The notes beneath the pieces were generated by a model. That model made no database searches. It was given only the letters and a program-made list of their open reading frames with translations, and was not told the origin of the DNA. Made by a program: the position numbers and the translations under genes. Positions 57,290-64,000 of a DNA stretch of 64,000 bases are shown piece by piece (position 1 is the stretch's first letter; every line of letters starts with the position of its first letter). Source of the DNA: Siniperca chuatsi (lineage: Eukaryota; Chordata; Actinopteri; Centrarchiformes; Sinipercidae); the NCBI RefSeq assembly GCF_020085105.1, contig NC_058046.1, positions 24,393,675-24,457,674 on the forward strand, given 5' to 3'.

Positions 57290-57410
57290 GGTAGACATGG
57301 CTTACTCTTTCGGCCTTTTTTCGTGCCCATTTTGGATGACGCCCAAATGAATCACACTAACGACCTGGCCCCTGTGCTGCAGCACTGCTCTGAAATTAAT
57401 ATCTAAGGAA
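57290..57410. promoter_or_regulatory. Candidate conserved noncoding element 7
   Basis: Complex sequence with GATGACGCCCAAATGAATCA and CTCTGAAATTAATATCTAAG. Non-coding. Confidence 0.3.
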
Positions 57411-57534
57411 TGGAGATATAGGGCAAATAGATGAGAATAGGAACCCGATATTCACTCTTGGGTACTACGTGCTCAGGCACAGACACACACACGTACATGC
57501 ACTCGCATATACTGCACACAGAGCCTGACAGGCA

Positions 57535-57960
57535 GGCTATTATCCCCAGCCCGGGCTGCCGTAATTGGCTATCGCTTTTTACAAATGTGGCTCCGTCTGA
57601 CTCGCATATCAGCTCCCGTCTCATCAACCGTGTAGGGGTCACCATGTCCGTGCTTGTGTGTGTGTGTGTGTTGGTGTATGTGTCTGTATATGTGCATGTA
57701 TATATGTAGGGGTCACTGGTGTGCCCATCCCTCTCATGTCTCCATTTCACATGCTCATTTATGTCCATGCTAAACGAGCCAACGGATGCTATATGTGTCA
57801 GTGGCTGGCTCCTCTTTAGCAGTGCCAGAGTATTTAGCCATTAGTCTGCTAATAGCATCATGAACAACTTCAACACCGGCTAGCTGATGATAAAATATTA
57901 GCTTAGCTCAGGCCGTCATTAGTTAGTCTGGGCTTGCCTTGGAGGTCAGGTCTTCTTATT
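57535..57960. promoter_or_regulatory. Candidate conserved noncoding elements 8 and 9, split by a TG tract
   Basis: Blocks at 57535-57645 (GGCTGCCGTAATTGGCTATC) and 57720-57960 (CCATTAGTCTGCTAATAGCA, GGCCGTCATTAGTTAGTCTG) flank a degenerate TG tract at 57655-57708. They are rich in TAAT/ATTA cores. Confidence 0.35.
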
Positions 57961-57999
57961 TCTCACACAGAGATCAAAGCCAGTTATTAACTGAATGTG

Positions 58000-59220
58000 C
58001 AGAATTTCTTAATTTTATCAGTTTGTAAAAAAAAAAAAAAAAATTAAACCTGACAAAGACTGCTGCAGCTAAAATCTGAAGGTTTTAATATCAGTGCTTT
58101 GCTTTGTTCTTCAAATGGAGCCATTTTTTCCCCTCTTTTATCTGCTTGGATAGTCCATATTAGCATTATATATAACTGTAAATCTGACATTTGTATGGAA
58201 AAACATCTGAGGAAAGACCCTACACTCTCTTTTGTGTGAAAAAGATGCAACTGAGTTTTTAGACACCCATTTTTTAGATGATTTTAAATGTTGAGTAAAC
58301 GTTTAGTATTTTTAAATTTATATTTAAATTTTTTGAATTCTACTTATTGTAAAAGTATGGATGGTTTTGAAATTCTGTCCTGATTTAAGATATATACAAT
58401 TATTTTATGTTCTCCTGTAGAATTAGGCCTTATTTCAAATGTCACTTACATCCCTTTCAACTGTCAGAACACAGATAAAGAGCCAAGTATCATAAGATCA
58501 CATACAGTACGAACCCCATGCATAATGTTGGCAAATATTCTACACATGTCTAAAAGTAATGTCAATAATAATGATCTGTATCAATTACATTAACCATACA
58601 TTACATTAACTGACAATTAACAACCTAACTTCAACATTTAATAAAACTCAACATTTAATTCTCTTAATATTGGAAAACCAAGAGCTGAAAACACATTTTA
58701 AAACCCACTGATTATAAATTGCAGCCATTACTAAATCAAAGCCTGTATATAACCACGCATGCTGCTCTGGATCTTCTGCACCTTGCTGTGTCCTGTCAAG
58801 CTGATATGCATATAGGGTTGTAGAAGCAATATCTTTTTGTAATGCAATGAAATCACAAAGGTGATGCTGGTAATATAGTCACCCCTTGTATGTGGTATGC
58901 ATATAGAATATTTAATATGTACAGATTAGTGCATCTAATCCCCTGACACAATTTACTCTGAAAACTTCATAGGGTTAAACAGCTTTCACAATGACTTAAT
59001 TGCACAATGTGAGATGTTGTATGACTTATGAAGGGAGTGATTGTCTTAAGGAAGGAGACAATGAAAAGGACTGACCACCTGTACCACCTCTCATTTGTGT
59101 CAGTGCACCACAGGTTTGTAGTTTTACTTGAAGAAGAGTCCCTGAAGTCACGGCATAATTACTTTCCCACTAGGCGGGGCTCTGGAGCTGAAATTACATC
59201 AAGCATAATGGGGTTGATTT
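58000..59220. other. AT-rich gene-free stretch
   Basis: No gene or defined repeat is seen apart from a 17-base A run near 58027. Confidence 0.4.
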
Positions 59221-59830
59221 AAACCTATATTCGAGAAGGCAACTGCTTGCCTATCATACTCTTGCACCTTGTTAATCCTTAACCAATGAATTAACCCTCA
59301 TTACCCGTGTTGGAATATAGATGAGCCCCCTTTTTCCCACTCTTGCTCTGAATTTTCTTCCCTCTATCCCGTTCTTACCCTCCATCTAGCTTTCTGTGAT
59401 GGGGGACGTCTGGGATCAGTGATTCTGTCCTGTGTCGCCCCTGATAGTTCCTCCTGCATTCAGATTATTCTGACCTTAGATCAGCCCTATCAGGTGACCA
59501 CTAAAGCACTTTAAACCCCAACCTATCCAACAGCCAGCTGCTCCCCACAGAGTAAAGATTGCCTCATATCTCTCAGCTTGTTTGTCTATCTGTCTCTGTC
59601 TCGTATGAATGGAGGGAACAGTGCGACTAAAAAGCAAACCATGAGCAAATGCTCTTCGGCAATGCTTCAATTTCAAATGACAAAGTAGAGACAGAGAGCT
59701 GAGCACTGGTGTGAGATGAGCTTTATCCTCAGGTGTCATTTAAACCTGGCCTCCTCTAGTCTATAAATAACATGCCTTAGCTCCACTTTGCACACAAGAG
59801 TCAAGTGCTCTCAGCCAAGATTGGAGTAGA

Positions 59831-59850
59831 GTGTGTGTGTGTGTGTGTGT
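59831..59850. repeat. (GT)n microsatellite
   Basis: Ten GT units, followed by an interrupted GT-rich stretch to about 59875. Confidence 0.9.
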
Positions 59851-60549
59851 GATTGTGTGTGTTTGTGATTGTGTGGGTTCTACCCAATGAGACAGCAGTA
59901 CATCCACTATTCAGGCTTTTTTTTTTTTTATAAAGCACATAAATCAATTCAGCTCCAAGAATTCGCTGCTGCCATGAATGCATGAGTTCAGTTTCTTAGT
60001 CTCAAAGTCCAATATGTTTTAGAATAGAATCTATTGGTTTTGAGTTTTATTGCCCCTGGTGTAACAGAGGTGTTTTCTAATAATTGTATTTGATTGACAC
60101 CTGGCACTTATTAGTTATCTTTTGCTGCAACCAATCTTTCAGACAATTGACAAGAAGCTTAACACAAAAACATTTCTTCATACATTTATAGAAAAGATAC
60201 AAAATAGAATTTAAACCCAGAATTTATGAATTGTGTTTTCTACACAGAATTGTTTTGCAATGTTTCCTTGTCTTTTTGTCTGTGCATCCTGTGAGCGGTG
60301 GCGTGACTGTGCTTGTGCATTCAGATGAACGTCCGGTCTTATTGTGTGTGACCTCTGTCTCTCTGGCTGTTTGCTGTCTCAGATAACATTTTGACATTCC
60401 AGTCTCCTCTCTCAGACACTGCGATCCCTCGGACCGAGGGTGGATGGGGGGCCCAATGATAAGGCTTCACTCACAATTAGCAGGAAGAAGCAGGGAGGCG
60501 AGAGGGGGAAATTGAACTGTCAGAGAGAGAAGAGAAGAGAGGAGGAGAG

Positions 60550-60582
60550 GGTGGGGATGGGGGGTGGGGGATGGGGGGGGGT
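60550..60582 (+). other. G-run cluster, possible G-quadruplex
   Basis: Four or more runs of at least four G occur within about 35 bases (GTGGGGATGGGGGGTGGGGG, then a nine-G run), after a purine-rich tract from about 60486. This satisfies the usual G-quadruplex pattern. Confidence 0.6.
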
Positions 60583-60889
60583 GACCCCATCCTGCAAAAT
60601 GGAGCCCGTCATAATTTGTTCATTTGGTGCCCATCAGGCTCTACCTTCCCTCTCTAACACTGCTCTGCTGACCTTCCTCCCTCTCCTTCACCCTCTCCCG
60701 TTCCTCGACTCTCTTCCATCTCTCATCCTCCATTTCACCTTCCTGCTTAACTTCACACATGACGGCATTGCCTCCTTGTTTTATACTATGTTCACTGACT
60801 GTACATGTGATATGATTGTGCTCTCCCTTTAGCTATTAACAACATTATTCTTACTAAATGCATCAATTGGTGATTGAAGAAAAAATTAC

Positions 60890-61090
60890 CCAGAGGCTTC
60901 AAGAGCTGGGAGTCAGGAGAAAAGGAGCTAACAAGACCGAGGCCCGTGCCTGCCCTGCCTCTCTGGAGGATGTGATGGATGGTAATGTTAATATTAAATA
61001 AGCAGAGAGGCTTTTAGCTGCTCTGTATTTAAATGTCAAAGGCTGATGGGCCCTAATGAGATAATACTGCTGAGCAATTAGCCTGCCACA
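60890..61090. promoter_or_regulatory. Candidate conserved noncoding element 10
   Basis: Dense complex sequence with GTAATGTTAATATTAAATAA, GCTGCTCTGTATTTAAATGT, GGCCCTAATGAGATAATACT and GAGCAATTAGCCTGCC, all homeobox-like TAAT/ATTA sites. No simple repeats. Among the strongest enhancer-like candidates by eye. Confidence 0.4.
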
Positions 61091-62121
61091 CACAGAAGAC
61101 TATTCACATCAACACAAGTAGACTTGCACACATACAGTAGGTGTATACATACAATTGTGTATACTGTATATTGCTGAGTGGAGAAAACATATGCCACTTA
61201 AAGGGGAAACAAAGATTGCTTTTAATGTATAACTTAATTTATTCAAGTTCATTTAGTCCTGGACACTGCTTCAGCTGATGGTCAGCTGATCTTAAAATGT
61301 TCTATTGATGTCAAACTACTCAAAACAATATACATTTAACATTCAGTTTTAATAGTTATTTTTTAAGAGTTATTGTTGTAATTTAACAGTTTTAATATTT
61401 TTCAGTTTATTCTGTAGCTGTATGTTGTTTGATTAATTGATTTATTAATATAATAGCTTTGGGGTATTATTTAAGTTTCTTTGTTGGAGGTACAGCATCT
61501 TTAGGGGATGGCCATCTACAGTATGTTTTTAGTAATCATTGGATAAGTTAATTTAAGGTGCATTCTTTCCCAGTACTTCAGCTGGCTTTGTCAAAATATT
61601 TCTCACATGCTGTTTTTTTGTCACATAGGCAGCTAAGTAGTCTTCTCAGTGTCCAGTATCTATTTTTCAGCCATGTCTCTGAAATACAGGAAACACTTTC
61701 TGCTCAAATTTTTGTTGAAATTGCTCATACTTTTTATCAGATGGTCTGAATGTTTTTTGGGGTTTTTTTAGATGATGAAATATGAAAACAGAAATCTTGT
61801 TTTACCTTCCTCAAATTCCTTGAAGCTCTTAAATATTATTTTGTTTCTTGACTTGTGTAGTAAAACTTATAAATGGTTAGATAAACATTTTTCTCTCAGG
61901 TATCTTTAAACTGGAAATCAGGCTTTGACTAAAGAGGTTTTGCTGCAAAGTAGCTCCTTTATTTTACAAGTGTAGTTTCACCAGTTATCAGTTTTGGCTA
62001 CAGGTTGAACTGAGCAGTCACTGCTGATAAAACAGTATGGATTTTCGGCTTGTTAAATCTCTCTGTCTCTCACTCTCTACACAGTACACTGTGTGAATTG
62101 TTATATGTCAGCAAAAGTGTG

Positions 62122-62144
62122 CTGTGTGTGTGTGTGTGTGTGTG
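62122..62144. repeat. (GT)n microsatellite
   Basis: About 11 GT units. Confidence 0.95.
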
Positions 62145-62189
62145 ACAGAGAGGATACAGGTGTTGTTAGCAATCTCTGAAGGTGACTGC

Positions 62190-62475
62190 TGGTCTCATCC
62201 ATCAAACAGGCTTTCCTCAGGCTGATCCCTAATGGATCCCCTCAATCAGAGCCGCTCACTGTCAGTCGCAGTGCAACAAAATGAGAAATCAGGCAACTGG
62301 TCGCGCAGCCAAGGTTGGGAGTCATATAAAGGGGACAAAGTGATAAAGACCAGCTCGTGTCCAGCCTGTTGATTAGTATTGAGTGATCCCAGCCTTCCAG
62401 CCGGTCATGACGGAAGCAGGACATCAATCTGGACAAAGCTACTTCTTCAACAACTATAATCCAGCTGTACATTTG
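62190..62475. promoter_or_regulatory. Candidate conserved noncoding element 11
   Basis: GC-balanced, repeat-free sequence with TGATCCCTAATGGATCCCCT, CTGTTGATTAGTATTGAGTG (homeobox-type) and CCAGCCGGTCATGACGG. A 76-codon minus-strand frame covers most of it but matches no family I know. Confidence 0.35.
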
Positions 62476-62479
62476 CTAA

Positions 62480-63808
62480 ATCCAAACCTGCAAACTTGGC
62501 TTCAGTGTGAGGTGATGTGTTGACTATGCATAGTGGCCACTACATATCAGTATGTACCTTTTTTAATTGCACTTAGTACCTTAAGTTAACTAGTTTTAAT
62601 AAATCAGTATAATTTGATAACAGGCTACAGACTGAGTGTGCCAGTGGTTATAATTTCATTCTGTGTAATTTACAGCAGTAATGTAAATGGAGATGGTAAA
62701 TGGGCTAAGCCCTCTCTGTACTTTAAAAAATAATCCCAGGCTAATGTGGTTATCAAGTGTTAACGCACTTCACTTTACCATAGGCCATTAAAATCTATGA
62801 AGAGAGGACAGATTCAAACATTCACTTTATTCATCTGTGTCCAGGGCTCCTTACTATGTTAAATGCTGGTTCTGTCTTCCCTTCACTGTGATTTGATTTG
62901 AGAAGCTAATATACTGAAAGCCTCTTCTTGCTGTTTGTCTCCAGCTACTCATTCTCTCAGCTTTAAAAGCCCAAAGCCTTTATTATTGAAAAGGCCTCTA
63001 TTTGGTTTTAGGGTGTAACGAAATTGTGTACCACATCTTCCTCAGTGAACACAGAATGAAAAGGGTTTGAGTGCCATCTGTTCCTAAAATAGATTGATTA
63101 TACAGTATGTCTGTGTTTGGCTTCTAAATAGACAGGAGAGACTGAAGGTGATTCATAGAGATATGGAAGTAAAGTAATCACACTAAAAGCTTTCCCTCTT
63201 GCTGTAGGTTGTGCTCCACTGTCAAACCCACTTACTTCCTGTCTTAGTTGTCTTATAGTTTCTACAAACCATAGTGTAGTTTCAGACTTTGTGGACTGTC
63301 TGCAAACTGTTTCAACTGTAGCTCAGCTGCCCCAGACACCCCAGCCTCAGGTTCACTGTGTCATTTGGATTATAGTAATTTAGTAAATCACAAATTAGTA
63401 TGCACATCTACAGTATAGTATCAACTGAAATGCCAAAGGCCAGATAATGAGTCTTGCATCATTACCTCATACTGAGGCTCTGGAGTCCTGAGTCAAAATC
63501 AAGTTTAAAACAATTATGTTAGGTGATACTTTACATGGAGCATATTGTTGAATAAAACTAAAGTATTTTAATTGCCAAAACCCAATGGACATACAGGTAG
63601 GTAGTACTGGTTGTTTACTGGGTCTCTAAGTGAACTACAATTTTGTCATTGATATCACTTAATGGGTATTTGGAGTTGACTGACCCAAGAGATCATGAGA
63701 AACAGGTGGCTAATAGGGGCCCAAAAGCTTTTTTTTTTTTTTTTTCCCTCCCAGGCCTCATAGTGGGTTAACCAGGCCCTGCAGTAGCTGTAAGTATCCA
63801 AGACTGTC
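62480..63808. other. Intergenic, nothing recognised
   Basis: No supported gene. A 17-base T run sits near 63730, shortly before the Tc1-like end. Confidence 0.4.
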
Positions 63809-63810
63809 TA

Positions 63811-64000
63811 CAGTGGGTAGGGAAAGTATTCAGACCTCTTTAATTTTTCACTCTTCGTTTCATTGCAGCCATTTGCTAAAAATCAAAAAAAGTTCATTTT
63901 ATTTCTCATTAATGTACACTCAGCCCACTATCTTGACAGAAAAAACAAAACACAAAAAAAAAAGAAATGTAGAAATTTATGCAAATTTATTAAAGAAAAA
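63811..64000 (+). mobile_element. Tc1/mariner-like transposon, left end, cut by window edge
   Basis: CAGTGGGTAGGGAAAGTATT followed by CAGACC, TTTTTCACTCTTCGTTTCAT and TTTCTCATTAATGTACACTC matches, from memory, the terminal inverted repeat of a widespread fish Tc1-like family. It starts right after TA (63809-63810), the Tc1 target site. The transposase would lie beyond the window. It looks little worn. Confidence 0.8.

Noticed and set aside
60440-60832. 130-codon plus-strand frame
   Set aside because: Made largely of purine-rich and pyrimidine-rich low-complexity sequence including the G run. No family match.
62242-62472. 76-codon minus-strand frame across a CNE candidate
   Set aside because: No homologous family recognised. 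A noncoding element is the simpler reading.
1-64000. CRISPR arrays, bacterial operons, riboswitches or prophage
   Set aside because: No regularly spaced direct repeats. The genes are intron-split vertebrate genes, so these features are not expected.
1-64000. Functional tRNA, rRNA or snRNA genes
   Set aside because: Only SINE-borne, worn tRNA-like A/B boxes were found. No cloverleaf-capable tRNA was seen by eye.
1-64000. Endogenous retrovirus, LTR element or Polinton
   Set aside because: No paired LTRs and no capsid, polymerase or envelope-like protein blocks were recognised in any translated stretch.

Overview
The window is teleost fish nuclear DNA. It has small exons split by GT-AG introns, 8-bp-flanked hAT-type miniature transposons, a Tc1 transposon end, tRNA-derived SINEs, many (CA)n/(TG)n tracts and low gene density. 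The gene set (mrps36/kgd4, a tandem bhmt pair, lhfpl2, scamp1) matches genes found together on human 5q13-q14, so most of this is a conserved vertebrate syntenic block. A pyridoxal-phosphate phosphatase gene (pdxp) sits at the left edge. All exon structures were worked out by hand from reading frame, splice-site dinucleotides and recalled protein families. No database search was run.

Layout. 1-3.2 kb: pdxp (+), two coding exons, complete. 4.1-7.0 kb: mrps36/kgd4 (-), four coding exons, with an ETS/YY1-like promoter. 8.8-16.3 kb: two complete head-to-tail bhmt genes (-), eight exons each, encoding zinc-dependent betaine-homocysteine methyltransferases. 16.3-37.5 kb: no protein-coding gene seen, many transposon relics, and a candidate 5' noncoding exon of lhfpl2 near 28.4-28.8 kb. 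37.5-41.2 kb: lhfpl2 (+), a four-pass membrane protein. 41.6-49.5 kb: scamp1 (-), ten coding exons, a trafficking tetraspan protein, tail-to-tail with lhfpl2. 49.5-64 kb: no gene, but unusually repeat-poor, with several stretches that look like conserved noncoding elements. A Tc1-like transposon enters at the right edge.

How the genes relate. There is no operon logic. The two bhmt copies are one-carbon metabolism paralogues (betaine + homocysteine to dimethylglycine + methionine). mrps36/kgd4 is a mitochondrial 2-oxoglutarate dehydrogenase subunit. pdxp is a vitamin B6 phosphatase. lhfpl2 and scamp1 are endomembrane tetraspan proteins that share convergent 3' ends.

I found no clearly new biological system. 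The points most worth checking are the mosaic identity of the bhmt pair (exon 6 about 97% identical, exons 2 and 8 far less), a 12-nt microexon in scamp1, a mrps36 splice acceptor whose pyrimidine tract is a (TG)n repeat, and the putative cis-regulatory desert upstream of scamp1.
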